Source of the DNA: Janthinobacterium aquaticum
GTDB lineage: Bacteria > Pseudomonadota > Gammaproteobacteria > Burkholderiales > Burkholderiaceae_D
Reading direction: 5' to 3'
NCBI RefSeq assembly: GCF_009208565.1
Contig: NZ_WFLK01000007.1
Span: 62,001-126,000 of the forward strand
DNA: 64,000 nt
The notes beneath the pieces are model-generated. The model saw only the letters and a program-made list of their open reading frames with translations. It searched no databases and had not been told where the DNA came from. Of the stretch, positions 19,695 to 28,769 are shown piece by piece (within the stretch, counting starts at the first letter, position 1; each line of letters opens with the position of its first letter). A program made the translations under genes and the position numbers.

Positions 19695-20796
19695 CTAACC
19701 TTCTAGAAAGTAGCCCCATTAGTCAGCTGCATACCGAATCTCTTGCTGGCGGAAAACCGACTTGACCAGATCCGGCAATTTTTGAATACGGCGCAAGGCG
19801 CTCAGTGCGAGCTTCTTCATGTCAGCCTTCTCTTGCACGAATTGCTTGCTGACCTGGCGCTTTACGTGAGCCCACACTAGCTCATCCGGATTGAGGTGCG
19901 GCGAATACGGCGGCAAGCAGAACAGCTTGAGCATGCCGACGAGGCTGTCGACATACTCACGGACCAGCTTGGACTTGTGAATCGAATGACCATCGACGAC
20001 GACAAAGACAGGCTTGGTAGCGCCAACCATCAGGCGCTTGAGGAACTCCTTGAACACAACAGCATCGACCGTACCTTCATGGATCATAAATCGCAAGTCG
20101 CCGCGTGGACTGACCGCTGAAATCATGTTGAAGGAAAATCGACGCCCAGTTACCGACACGACCGGCGTTTCGCCCACTGGCGCCCATGTCGTGCCTGTAT
20201 GATAGTCGGAGCGAATGCCGGCCTCGTCAGCGAAATAGATACTCGCACCGATGGCTTTCGCCTCCGCTTTGATGGCTGGGTATGTTTCTCCTTCCCACTG
20301 CTGGACACGCGCCGGATCTTGCTGCCAAGCCTGGTACAGCGGTTTCTGCGCGGAGAAGCCGAGCAATTTCATCACGCGCCGAACCGACTCCAACGACAGC
20401 GATTTGCCAAACTCGCGGTTGATCAGTTGGCGTCACATCGACAGCGTCCACAGACCAAACTCAAACTTGAACTGCTGCGGCGTATTGTCCTTCACCACTT
20501 GGGCAATCCACCGCATTTCCTCTGCGCTCACTTTCGGCGGACGGCCTGGAATTTGCTTTGCCAGCAAGGCGTTCTGGCCACCATCCGCGAACTTCGCCAA
20601 CCATTCATACACAGTGCGGATGTTCAGAACAAACGCATGGGCCACGTCCGCTACCGCTTGGCCCCCGCACACAACTTTCACCGCTTGTTGGCGTAGCACT
20701 TGAAGCGTGTGGTGATCCAGTTTGCGGCCGTCAGAAGCTCGTTTACATTTCATTCAAGCAGTATACAGGAACTGGGACTACTTTCTTGAAGGTTAG
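19695..20796 (-). mobile_element. IS630-family insertion sequence, 1102 bp
   Basis: Terminal inverted repeats are visible: ctaaccttctagaaagtag at 19695-19713 and its complement with few mismatches at about 20778-20796. Both ends are flanked by TA (19693-19694 and 20797-20798), the target duplication of IS630/Tc1 elements. Inside is one transposase gene on the minus strand with HTH and DDE domains, interrupted by a nonsense codon. The element sits inside the foreign island rather than forming its boundary. Confidence 0.85.
19719..20753 (-). pseudogene. IS630-family transposase interrupted by an in-frame TGA
   Basis: The N-terminal part (from 20753) has a helix-turn-helix region with ALLAKQIPGRPPK linker and ends in GLWTLSM. 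A TGA at 20433-20435 follows, and the same frame then continues RQLINREFGKSLSLESVRRVM into the DDE domain: YFADEAGIRSD carries the first Asp, VVVDGHSIHKS the second, and PPYSPHLNPDELVW the final acidic residue. Because both halves share one frame, a point nonsense change (for example TGG to TGA) is the simplest cause, not the programmed frameshift of some IS630 members. The copy is probably inactive unless the stop is read through. Confidence 0.85.
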
Positions 20797-21040
20797 TAAG
20801 TATCAAACACATAATAATCAGTTACAGCCGATGACTCTGATTGGAGGTTCAGCATTTTCAAGCGCATCAAGGTAACCAGGCCCAATCTCCTTTAAACTGA
20901 TCATTTAAAATTGTGCCTGGGGCATGCACATGAGGCTCCTAGCGTTACCAGTTTGCTCCGGAATTAAGAGTAGTCGCCGATTTTCCCATAACAGCCCCCC
21001 CCTTTTGGTTAGACAATCTACGTCAGTAAAATTTAAAATA
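20797..21040. other. Gene-free AT-rich stretch between the IS and the helicase gene
   Basis: No convincing gene. A 28-codon minus-strand frame at 20818-20904 (start MISLKEIGPGYL) has an AAAGGAG inside it and could be a remnant, but nothing supports expression. Base composition resembles the helicase gene, so this belongs to the island and would hold the end of its transcript. Confidence 0.5.
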
Positions 21041-23986
21041 TTATTTACTAATAATTACATTAAGATCCGAACCGGAAATTGCTTTTACGTAAGTATAGCT
21101 AGTCCCCAAAACTGCAAGTTGTTCATCTGTAATCTGCGCTCTAGAAATGGCTGGCTGTACAATATAAAAGCCCAGAATCATTTCGTGGTCAACGGATTTA
21201 TGGCGCGCCAAATCAACATCGTCTATCTTACCCTTAAGCATCCGATCAAATCCTGACACGATTGATTTTTGATACCTACCAATTAATCGATTAAACAGAG
21301 CTTCTCCGGAGTGCATCCATTTGGTCGAGCGGGAAGTTTGACCACATACCACATATGTGTCATCTACCCTCCCGCCTGGCGTTGCAATACCATCCTTTGC
21401 CACGCAATATTTACAATGATATAAATCCACCTCGATTACGCCACCACGCACATTTATTGCGACTAAATCAGCAATTTCGCCAGCGCCATCATCATTGAAA
21501 ATAATGGTATATTTTTCTGAAATTTTCTGAAATGTGAAGCCCTGCACGGTATCTAGATCTCTATCCCGCCTCATTGATTCAGCTTGGATTTTGGTCGCCT
21601 TCCAGTCCCAGACAGTAAGCAATCTTTGCGGAAGAAGAATATTTAGCGTGGCGGGTGAGTAGTATCTATAGTTCCCAAAAACCATAGACCCATCCTGTTT
21701 CAAAAGTTTAATAGGATTCTCATAAAGATAATCAGAAAGATTAATCTCTCCTTGAACAGATATTTTTAAATCCCCACACGAATAAGAAAAGTCATCCTTA
21801 ACCAACCGTAGAGTAATAATTGACAAAATTATCTTTTCATCAGAATTTTTCTCAAAAAGCAATGGAATCTTTAATTCGGTAGGAGAAGCCAACGTCGGAC
21901 ACCCCAATTCCAAATCAAGTAAATTGTAAGATAGTTCTCCTGATTTTATAACTATTTTGCTCTCATTCTCAATGAGCAAACTTTCGGGCCAATCCGCATA
22001 AAATAAACCGGTAGGCCAGGTGTTTACTATTTGCTCAGAACGCATGACATTATTAATTATATTCTGAACATCAATAGTGTCGTCATTGAGTTTAATTGCA
22101 ACTCTATCGCACCAATTTACCCAATCATCTATGGGCCCCGAATCCATCTCCCAAATTTTCCCTTTGTGCGAACAGCCTGCGTTGGATTTTTCGCCGTCCA
22201 AATAGCCAGCCGCAAAAATATTAGATTTTATAGCAGTATTGTTTTCGAGATCACCGATAATTGAATTAATATCTCGCCCAACATGCATCGTAAACCTTAT
22301 ATTTTTTTGATTTCTAGATAGCCCAACATTCTGCAATTTTAAGAGCTTCAATCCATCTAAAGTCCGGAATGTTTTTTCGCCAGCAATTAATTGAGCATTC
22401 TTGGATATAAGAGAGCGAAAATTTTTTGCCTGACCATCATCACCGGAACAATGAATAAATAAGGTTGCCTTTTTTTCGTGGTAATAAGCCAAATACAGAA
22501 CCCAGACCACATTAGATATTTCCGAAGTATTTGCCCAAGGAACTGAAACATCTGCCCTAGTAACAAGGATAACTAAATTCTTCTTATCGCTAACTGAATA
22601 AAATTCCACGTCTTCATTAAAACCTGAAAAATATTGAATATTTCCGGGCAACCAATCATCCCTCCTTAACTTATATGCTCTGGCACTTATGTTAGGACTT
22701 GGATTTAATGCCAATATAGACTTGCCGCCTTGATCATCAAACTGCTCTGCAAACTCCTCACGTAAGATTTCTCGATCAATTTTTTCTTCACTTACCTCCC
22801 GAATAATGGCGCTCCAATCAGCACTTTCCTCATAAAGCGCAGCCATTTGAGAACCCATTTTTTGGTTTGCGATATTCGCGACAAATTTGGCTGTTCCCAG
22901 ATTATCGTTAACTCGTGTCAAGCGCCCAATAAACTGGAGTGTAACAGCCGGAGTTTGATGTTGATCATGAATCGCAGCGATTTTCAGCTCAGGCAAATCA
23001 AAGCCTTCTCCCAGCATATCTACACATACAATAATTTTATATTTTTTTAGCTTTATATCTTTCAATATTTCATCTTTATTCTTTACTTTGGAATGAATTA
23101 GAATCGAGGGAATTTCATCAAATTCTTTGTAAATATCGTAGAGCTTTTTTGCTCTTGCCTGAGACTTTGCGCGGACCATCATCAGATGATCCCTTCCGTC
23201 AGCCAAATCCGCCCGCAGGAGTTCAACTGCCTTTTTAGCTATTGCCACATCTGCAAAAAGGGGATTGTATTCGCGAACTGGGTGAAATTCTATCTCCTTA
23301 AAATATCCATCAGCTTGAGCATCCCGCAAAGCATATTGATAAATTATTTTACCATCCAGACTCTTCTTATCTTCTCGGAATGGGGTCGCAGTAAATTGAA
23401 TACATGGCTTTGCATCAAAAGCGGCCCGAACTTTTGACCACGTATGCGCAGCCACATGATGTGCTTCGTCAAAGATCAAATGTGAACAGAATGATGCTAA
23501 AGCTTCTAACTCGACCTCGGAAAAATTTTGAAGAGCTTGAGGGGTAGCGATAATTACATTGGCCTCATTCAAAGTCTTTATTTGGTCAACCGTCATCCGT
23601 GTGTCGATTTTTCGGATGATAGGTGCCTTAACTTCAGCACATATTGCTGCCATTGCTCGCAAATTTTTTAACATGGCTAAACTTCCGCTAATTTGCTCAC
23701 GCAGTGCATCTGATGGCACGATCACGAAGGTGCGCGGGAATGGCCCTGCCAGCAATAAAGCCGCGATAGTATCGGTTTTGCCCGTCCCAGTAGGCATGAC
23801 GACAGTCACCGGCCCCTCTCTGGAAGATGAGGTTAAGTGGGCAAGCAAGGTATATAACGCGCCGAGTTGTGGCCGACGTAACCCCCGTTGCTCATTTCTG
23901 TCACTTGGTTCAACAAAACGAAATGGGTGATCTACCCAGCTTTGGTAAACGGCATTGCTGTTATACATCTGCGGATCAAATGGCAT
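21041..23986 (-). CDS. SF2 DEAD/DEAH helicase with nuclease-like C-terminus (candidate defence protein)
   Basis: 981 residues. The helicase core has Walker A PTGTGKTD near 67-71, DEAH at 173-176, FTATPFRED, and motif VI QFIGRLTRV. A long central region of no known type follows. Near 832-857, GEIADLVAI followed by IEVDLYHCK resembles the D...(D/E)xK arrangement of restriction-endonuclease-fold nucleases. I start it at 23986 (MPFDPQMY), 6 nt after AAGGGG, rather than nine codons upstream. The gene is visibly AT-rich with host-atypical codons, so it was acquired. A single large helicase-nuclease in an island suggests anti-phage or anti-plasmid defence, but this is inference. Confidence 0.85.
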   Translation of the reverse strand: MPFDPQMYNSNAVYQSWVDHPFRFVEPSDRNEQRGLRRPQLGALYTLLAHLTSSSREGPVTVVMPTGTGKTDTIAALLLAGPFPRTFVIVPSDALREQISGSLAMLKNLRAMAAICAEVKAPIIRKIDTRMTVDQIKTLNEANVIIATPQALQNFSEVELEALASFCSHLIFDEAHHVAAHTWSKVRAAFDAKPCIQFTATPFREDKKSLDGKIIYQYALRDAQADGYFKEIEFHPVREYNPLFADVAIAKKAVELLRADLADGRDHLMMVRAKSQARAKKLYDIYKEFDEIPSILIHSKVKNKDEILKDIKLKKYKIIVCVDMLGEGFDLPELKIAAIHDQHQTPAVTLQFIGRLTRVNDNLGTAKFVANIANQKMGSQMAALYEESADWSAIIREVSEEKIDREILREEFAEQFDDQGGKSILALNPSPNISARAYKLRRDDWLPGNIQYFSGFNEDVEFYSVSDKKNLVILVTRADVSVPWANTSEISNVVWVLYLAYYHEKKATLFIHCSGDDGQAKNFRSLISKNAQLIAGEKTFRTLDGLKLLKLQNVGLSRNQKNIRFTMHVGRDINSIIGDLENNTAIKSNIFAAGYLDGEKSNAGCSHKGKIWEMDSGPIDDWVNWCDRVAIKLNDDTIDVQNIINNVMRSEQIVNTWPTGLFYADWPESLLIENESKIVIKSGELSYNLLDLELGCPTLASPTELKIPLLFEKNSDEKIILSIITLRLVKDDFSYSCGDLKISVQGEINLSDYLYENPIKLLKQDGSMVFGNYRYYSPATLNILLPQRLLTVWDWKATKIQAESMRRDRDLDTVQGFTFQKISEKYTIIFNDDGAGEIADLVAINVRGGVIEVDLYHCKYCVAKDGIATPGGRVDDTYVVCGQTSRSTKWMHSGEALFNRLIGRYQKSIVSGFDRMLKGKIDDVDLARHKSVDHEMILGFYIVQPAISRAQITDEQLAVLGTSYTYVKAISGSDLNVIISK

Positions 23987-24005
23987 ATGGCACCCCTTTT
24001 GTAAT

Positions 24006-24030
24006 TTACACACTATGACATGGTGTGCAA
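24006..24030. promoter_or_regulatory. Palindromic operator candidate upstream of the helicase gene
   Basis: TTACACAC and GTGTGCAA form an inverted repeat (7 of 8 pairs) around a 9-bp centre, 20 bp upstream of the helicase start and just before its ribosome site. A protein bound here would block transcription or initiation. No regulator gene is present in the island. Confidence 0.45.
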
Positions 24031-24396
24031 TTTCAAGACTGCCATACTAATTAACGGAAAGCAAATTTATTGACTGATTACTATTGATTTACAAGCTTCC
24101 GCGCTGCTTTAACGTGAAACAACCGTAGTGATGGCGAAGGCTGCCCCCTCGCCAGCAATATATTGCAGCGATGCAAGAAAATGGTAGTGTAATTCTCGTC
24201 ATCTTACCAAGCGTCACCCCTGACGCCTCTAACTAGACCGGCGGGAATTACATGTTTCATTATATGGGGTGGCGGAAAATCCGCCATGACCGTTAGGGCG
24301 ACGATGTCTGATCCTGCGAATAGATCGAAAAAAGCTAAATTGATACGTAAATCGGCTAGGAAATATTGCGGTAAGGTTGTAGGAGGGGGGACTGAC
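24031..24396. other. Gene-free AT-rich right part of the island
   Basis: I see no gene that looks real. It includes a perfect 6-bp GGCGGA/TCCGCC hairpin with a 3-nt loop near 24271-24285 and the tail of the chimeric radical SAM fragment. Any transcript from the right LexA-type promoter would cross this region before reaching the helicase gene. Confidence 0.5.
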
Positions 24397-24426
24397 GTCA
24401 TCATGCTTGGGGAAAAATGCTTTCAT
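24229..24426 (-). pseudogene. Truncated 5' end of the radical SAM gene fused to island DNA
   Basis: The first ten codons (MKAFFPKHDD) are identical to the intact radical SAM gene at 19479. The sequence then departs at 24397 into unrelated residues and stops at 24229, giving a 65-codon frame with no family features. Its start codon keeps the LexA-controlled promoter and ribosome site, so a meaningless short peptide may be made on SOS induction. Confidence 0.75.
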
Positions 24427-24553
24427 GGCAGCCTCGATAACTGTATATACATACAGTATACTATGCTGCCGCCGACGCAATATCAAGCGGTGTCTGCGCC
24501 GCGTTTCAGTCTTTTTCCAGCAATGGTCTGATATAGCTCAACTGCTGCGCCAC
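24397..24553. repeat. Right copy of 157-bp direct repeat flanking the helicase/IS island
   Basis: Partner of 19450-19606 with two substitutions. Here the DTW-domain gene is complete and the radical SAM gene is cut after ten codons. The pair of copies shows that the two genes were adjacent before the insert arrived, and that the insertion duplicated, or came with, the junction. Confidence 0.95.
24441..24486 (-). promoter_or_regulatory. Duplicated LexA-box promoter pointing into the island (right copy)
   Basis: LexA box CTGTATATACATACAG at 24441-24456, -10 TAGTAT (24458-24463) and -35 TTGATA (24481-24486) with a 17-bp spacer are all unchanged from the left copy. It is oriented toward the helicase gene, whose start lies about 450 bp downstream with no gene or obvious strong terminator between them. 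Confidence 0.8.
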
Positions 24554-25156
24554 GAAACCGTCAAACGCGGTGATCAAGGGGGCAAAGCGCTCCGTATCGT
24601 GTTCCAGCTGCATCAGGGCGTAGCAGGTCGCCTCCAGCGTCGACAGCTGGTCCGGCGCCTGCGCCTTGCGGATCAGGTAGTGCGAAGGGGGCACCGCGCG
24701 CAAGGGCAGGCGCGGCAGTCGCTGCAGGGCGGCATTGAGATACAGCATCTTGCGGCTTTTGCGCCAGGTGCCGTCCAGCACCACCAGCCGCAGCTGCGAC
24801 GGCTCGGCCAGCAGGGCCGCGTCGAGCACCGGCGGCGGCGCCATGCCCAGTGAGCGGTCGTCGGGCGTGTCGGGATACAGCAGCAGATTGTGCTTGCCGG
24901 CCAGCAGCGAGGCCAGCTCGGTCGGATCGAACTGCTCACCGGTGAGCAGGCGACTGTGCGGCAGGCTCAGGTGCAACAAGCGCGCGCTGCCCTTGGCGTT
25001 CATGACTTCCAGCGGATGCTGAAGAATCAATACTTCCACGCTGTGCGACACCGGCGCAATCCACGCACAGATGCAGCTGGCCTGGGCGCGCAGGCAGGCC
25101 TGGCAGCGCGCGCGCCGGGCTGGCGCCAAAGAGGATGAAATATTACTCAAGGTCAT
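24506..25156 (-). CDS. tapT: DTW-domain tRNA-uridine aminocarboxypropyltransferase
   Basis: 216 residues of the TapT/DTW family, which transfers the aminocarboxypropyl group of SAM to uridine 47 of tRNA (acp3U). The diagnostic DGTWRKSRK lies at 128-136, and an N-terminal cysteine cluster (Cys18, Cys21, Cys28, Cys30) may bind metal. The C-terminal codons and stop lie in the right copy of the 157-bp repeat. It was evidently next to the radical SAM gene before the island came in. The gene symbol follows E. coli usage and is transferred by motif. Confidence 0.85.
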   Translation of the reverse strand: MTLSNISSSLAPARRARCQACLRAQASCICAWIAPVSHSVEVLILQHPLEVMNAKGSARLLHLSLPHSRLLTGEQFDPTELASLLAGKHNLLLYPDTPDDRSLGMAPPPVLDAALLAEPSQLRLVVLDGTWRKSRKMLYLNAALQRLPRLPLRAVPPSHYLIRKAQAPDQLSTLEATCYALMQLEHDTERFAPLITAFDGFVAQQLSYIRPLLEKD

Positions 25157-25215
25157 GGTGGCGGCTCTTCAATCGGGGCCGCGATTGTAGCGCCTGCAGC
25201 GCCAGCTGCGTCACC

Positions 25216-26925
25216 TTAAAACTCTTCCCATTCATCCTGGCCGGAAGCTACCGGCGCCTTGCCCGCTTTCGCCGCAGACACTGGGCGCACCACCGGCGCC
25301 ATGGCGCGAACGCCGACTGCCGCACGGCGCAGCGGCGCGGCGGTCGGCATTACAACGCTGTCGGGCTGCACGGCGCCCAGCCTGGCCGCATCGAGCTTGA
25401 ACAGGCCCACTACGTCGGTCAGCCGGCTGGCCTGCTCCTGCATCGATTCGGCCGCCGCGGCAGCCTGCTCGACCAGCGCGGCGTTCTGCTGGGTTACCTG
25501 GTCCATCTGGCCGATGGCCTGGTTGACCTGTTCGATGCCGGTGCGCTGCTCGTCGCTGGCGTCGCTGATCTGGTTCATGATCTGCGTCACGTGGCTAATG
25601 CTCTGCACGATTTCATCCATGGTGCGACCGGCCTTGTCGACCAGTTGCGAGCCGGCCTCCACTTTCTGCACCGAGTCGTTGATCAGGTCCTTGATCTCCC
25701 TGGCCGCCTGGCTGGAGCGTTGCGCCAGGTTGCGCACCTCCGAGGCCACCACCGCAAAGCCGCGCCCCTGTTCGCCGGCGCGCGCCGCTTCTACCGCCGC
25801 ATTCAGGGCCAGGATATTGGTCTGGAAGGCAATCGCATCGATCACGCTGATGATATCGACAATCTTGCGCGAGGAATCGTTGATCGAGCCCATGGTGCTG
25901 ACCACTTCCGACACCACAGCGCCGCCCTTGCTGGCGATCTGCGAGGCGTCGATGGCCAGCTGGTTGGCGCTGCGCGCATGGTCGGCGTTGAGCTTGACGG
26001 TCGAGGTCAGCTCTTCCATTGACGAGGCGGTTTCTTCCAGCGAGCTGGCCTGCTGCTCGGTGCGCGAGGACAGGTCCAGGTTGCCGGCAGCGATTTCACT
26101 CGACGCCGTGCTGATCGAATCGGTGCTGGCGCGCACCTGGCCGACGATGCCCACCAGCTTGTCATTCATGTTCTTGAGCGCATGCATCAGTTGCCCGGTC
26201 TCGTCACGGCTCTCCACCACGATATGGCTGGTCAGGTCGCCGGTAGAGACCGCTTCGGCCACTTCCACGGCACGCGTGATGGGCCGCGTGATCGAGCGCG
26301 TAATCCAGTAGGCGCAGGCGATGCCAAGCGCGATGGCGGCCAGGCCCAGCGACACCAGCAGCAGGCGGCCGTTTTCATAGCGTGTGCGGATCTCTCCGGC
26401 CGCCACATCGAGCAGCTGCGTTTCCAGTTGCGCCAGCTTGTTCAGGGTCGCCAGATAGACATCGCGCTTGACCGCCATATCGCCTTCATACAGGCGCTTG
26501 CCCAGTTCCAGGTCGCCCGCATTCTTGGCCTTGAAGACTTCCTTGCGCACTTCCGTGTAGGCCTTGCGGGTACTGAGCACCTGCTGGAACAAGGCCTGCT
26601 CCTGCTCGTTCAGCTCGCTCTTGCCGATCTCGTTCTGGATTTCGGTAGCGCGCGCGGACGAGACCGCCATTTCCTGTTCAAACTGTTTCTGATGGCCGGC
26701 GTCGCTGACCTTCCAGGCGGCGGCCGTGCGGGCCGCATTGACTTCGATCACCTTGGCCCACTCGCCGATCAGGCGCTCGTTGCGCACCTTGACGTTGACC
26801 AGCGCATCGGTCTCGCGGCTGGCATCTTGCATCTGCACGATGCCTACCACCGTCAGACTGGTCAACAGCAACAGAACGGCGGCAAAACCGCCGCCCAGAC
26901 GTACACCGATCTTGAGGTTTTTCAT
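25216..26925 (-). CDS. Methyl-accepting chemotaxis protein
   Basis: 569 residues: a first membrane helix at about 10-30, a four-helix periplasmic sensor, a second helix near 190-210 ([20 protein letters not shown]), HAMP, and a long cytoplasmic hairpin whose tip contains the highly conserved [21 protein letters not shown] region. The C-terminus ends DEWEEF, a tether of the WxxF type that recruits CheR and CheB. The start at 26925 gives a normal Tar/Tsr-like N-terminus. The ligand is unknown and no che genes are nearby, so it is an orphan receptor. Confidence 0.94.
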   Translation of the reverse strand: MKNLKIGVRLGGGFAAVLLLLTSLTVVGIVQMQDASRETDALVNVKVRNERLIGEWAKVIEVNAARTAAAWKVSDAGHQKQFEQEMAVSSARATEIQNEIGKSELNEQEQALFQQVLSTRKAYTEVRKEVFKAKNAGDLELGKRLYEGDMAVKRDVYLATLNKLAQLETQLLDVAAGEIRTRYENGRLLLVSLGLAAIALGIACAYWITRSITRPITRAVEVAEAVSTGDLTSHIVVESRDETGQLMHALKNMNDKLVGIVGQVRASTDSISTASSEIAAGNLDLSSRTEQQASSLEETASSMEELTSTVKLNADHARSANQLAIDASQIASKGGAVVSEVVSTMGSINDSSRKIVDIISVIDAIAFQTNILALNAAVEAARAGEQGRGFAVVASEVRNLAQRSSQAAREIKDLINDSVQKVEAGSQLVDKAGRTMDEIVQSISHVTQIMNQISDASDEQRTGIEQVNQAIGQMDQVTQQNAALVEQAAAAAESMQEQASRLTDVVGLFKLDAARLGAVQPDSVVMPTAAPLRRAAVGVRAMAPVVRPVSAAKAGKAPVASGQDEWEEF

Positions 26926-27097
26926 GGTCAAAGTCCCTGGTAAGAAGCACTGCGCTGTGTCCGATTGTGTGCCAATCGTTGAGGCAACGCAAGAATCATC
27001 ACAGAAACTCACATGCAGAAAAGCAACACCGCCGGAACATTATCAGGAAGGTCAGGTGCCGCCGCGAACGGGCGGCACGAAGGGGGCAGGAACAATC

Positions 27098-27622
27098 TTA
27101 TTGTTGATTGACGTAAATCAATTTCGAGGTATCGAAGCCGAGGCTGCGGGCCTTTTCAATCAGGCGCGCCTGCACGGCGGCGTCCATGGTCGGCGTGCGC
27201 GACAGCAGCCAGAGATACGACTTGTCGGGTCCACTGATCAGGGAATAGCTGTAGTTTTCCTGATCCAGGTCAAACACGATATAGGAACCATAGAAAGGGC
27301 CGAAGAACGACACCTTCAGGTAGCCGACATCGGGTTTGTCGACAAAATAGGCCTTGCCCTCGGACTCTTTCCAGATAGAATCGGCGTCCTTGTAGCCACG
27401 GTTGAGCACCTTCAGGCCGCCGTCCTCGCGCAGCGAATAGTCGGCCGTTACATGGCTCAGGCCGCGCTCGAAGGAATGGTCGAGGCGGGCAATTTCATAC
27501 CATTTGCCCAGGTATTTGGTGGTATTGAAATTGCCGACCGGGTGGACGTTATCGGGACGGCTGACGCAGCCGGCCAGCAGCGCAGCAGACAGCACTGCGC
27601 ACAGCATTAACAGTTTTTTCAT
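27098..27622 (-). CDS. blc: Outer-membrane lipocalin (Blc family)
   Basis: 174 residues with a lipoprotein signal ending in LLAGC (lipid on Cys19) and the lipocalin GxW motif in LGKWYEIARLDHSFERG. A C-terminal LWLLSRTPTM strand matches bacterial lipocalins. Blc proteins bind fatty acids or lysophospholipids at the outer membrane and are often stress induced. No partner genes are adjacent. Gene symbol by family similarity. Confidence 0.9.
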   Translation of the reverse strand: MKKLLMLCAVLSAALLAGCVSRPDNVHPVGNFNTTKYLGKWYEIARLDHSFERGLSHVTADYSLREDGGLKVLNRGYKDADSIWKESEGKAYFVDKPDVGYLKVSFFGPFYGSYIVFDLDQENYSYSLISGPDKSYLWLLSRTPTMDAAVQARLIEKARSLGFDTSKLIYVNQQ

Positions 27623-27719
27623 CTGGTTCTCCAGGCAAGTGAGGCGTCGCTCAAAGCAAGATCATAAGGCAGGCGCGGCTTTACTGTCGCAGCATTTGCG
27701 CACCCTGCACAGCACGCTC

Positions 27720-28751
27720 TCACGTGCCGGCCTGGCCGGTACCGAGCATGTCGTCGAGCTGCGCCAGCGTGCCCTGATCCTTGACCACGGCGCGCAGCCA
27801 CAGATGCAGCGGCAACTCGCCCCAGCTGGCCGCCTTGTCGGCCAGGTAGGCAACGGGACTGTGCGGTTCGGTGCGGCGGAAAAAATCGGCCACCTGGCGC
27901 AACTGGGCCAGCGCCTGCTGGCGCTGCACGATGGCGCCGCTGTGGCTGGCGCCATGCGCCGTGACGCCGGCAACGGGCAGGTCGTGCGCCGCGACCTGGT
28001 CGGGCGACAGCGGCGCGATAAAATGAATGGCGTTTTCCAGCGCTTCGCGCGCCGCCAGAAAGCTCGGCCCGTCGGCGCCCAGGCGCGCATCGACGCAGCG
28101 CTCGAACGCCAGCAGGCACTGCATGCAATACTGTGCGTCCGCCAGCAGCGCCTCGTTGAACTGGCGCGTATTGCGCTGGCGCGCCGCCTCCAGCTGGGCC
28201 AGCGTCGGCGCGTCATCGGGCGGCGCCGCGCCCCAGTTCTGTTCGCCCGCAGCCAGACTCGCCGCTGCGCGCCGGCGCGCAGCGATAAAGTCCTGCTGGC
28301 TGCAGGCGCCGTCCCGACCATCGGTCAGCGGCATGGCACCGACCAGTTGCGGCGTGCGTGCGAGCAGCCAGGACAGGTTGCCGATGCGCGGCTCCATGTC
28401 GCCGTCGTCGGTCGCCGGATACAGGCCATCCCAGTAGCGCTCGCACAAGCCGGCCAGCAGCGCGTAGCCGTCGCCCAGGCCGCGGAAATGGCGCGTCCTG
28501 GCATGCGCCTCGGCCAGCCACACCGCCAGACGCAAGTCCTTGCTGTGCGAAGCGATCAGCTGCTCGCAGCGCGTCGCCACGAACGGCCAGTCGGCCTCCT
28601 TCAGGGCCGCCACCCATGCGCCCTGGTCGAGACCCGGTTCGTCATAGACGCGCGCCCGCGCAATGGCGTCGAGCTCCTGGCTGAAGCTGATATCGTCGCC
28701 ACAGGGATGGACTGCACTGACCGGTTGCAGCAATTGCTCGAGATTGAACAT
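27720..28751 (-). CDS. tssA: Type VI secretion protein TssA (ImpA N-terminal domain)
   Basis: 343 residues with the ImpA_N domain at the start (QLLQPVSAVHPCGDDISFSQELDAI) and a helical C-terminus with the RRTEPHSPVAYLADKAA sequence typical of TssA. TssA caps or primes sheath-tube assembly at the baseplate. It is the last gene of the tssB-C-hcp-E-H-A run, 18 bp after tssH. Confidence 0.9.
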   Translation of the reverse strand: MFNLEQLLQPVSAVHPCGDDISFSQELDAIARARVYDEPGLDQGAWVAALKEADWPFVATRCEQLIASHSKDLRLAVWLAEAHARTRHFRGLGDGYALLAGLCERYWDGLYPATDDGDMEPRIGNLSWLLARTPQLVGAMPLTDGRDGACSQQDFIAARRRAAASLAAGEQNWGAAPPDDAPTLAQLEAARQRNTRQFNEALLADAQYCMQCLLAFERCVDARLGADGPSFLAAREALENAIHFIAPLSPDQVAAHDLPVAGVTAHGASHSGAIVQRQQALAQLRQVADFFRRTEPHSPVAYLADKAASWGELPLHLWLRAVVKDQGTLAQLDDMLGTGQAGT

Positions 28752-28769
28752 GGGGCCTCCGCGCGTCTG

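Noticed and set aside
20433..20753. IS630 transposase as a two-frame gene with programmed frameshift
   Set aside because: Both halves are in the same frame, so no frameshift is needed; a nonsense codon explains the break.
19693..20798. IS630 transposition as the cause of the whole island
   Set aside because: The IS has its own ends and TA duplications entirely within the island, and cannot produce the outer 157-bp repeats.
20818..20904. 28-codon frame beside the IS630 element
   Set aside because: Too short to support; could be a remnant of a gene 5' end but ends before the IS, so the IS did not truncate it.
24286..24531. Plus-strand frame of 81 codons crossing the right repeat
   Set aside because: It runs antisense through the duplicated promoter and the DTW stop region, and has no family features. 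The matching left-copy frame is equally meaningless.
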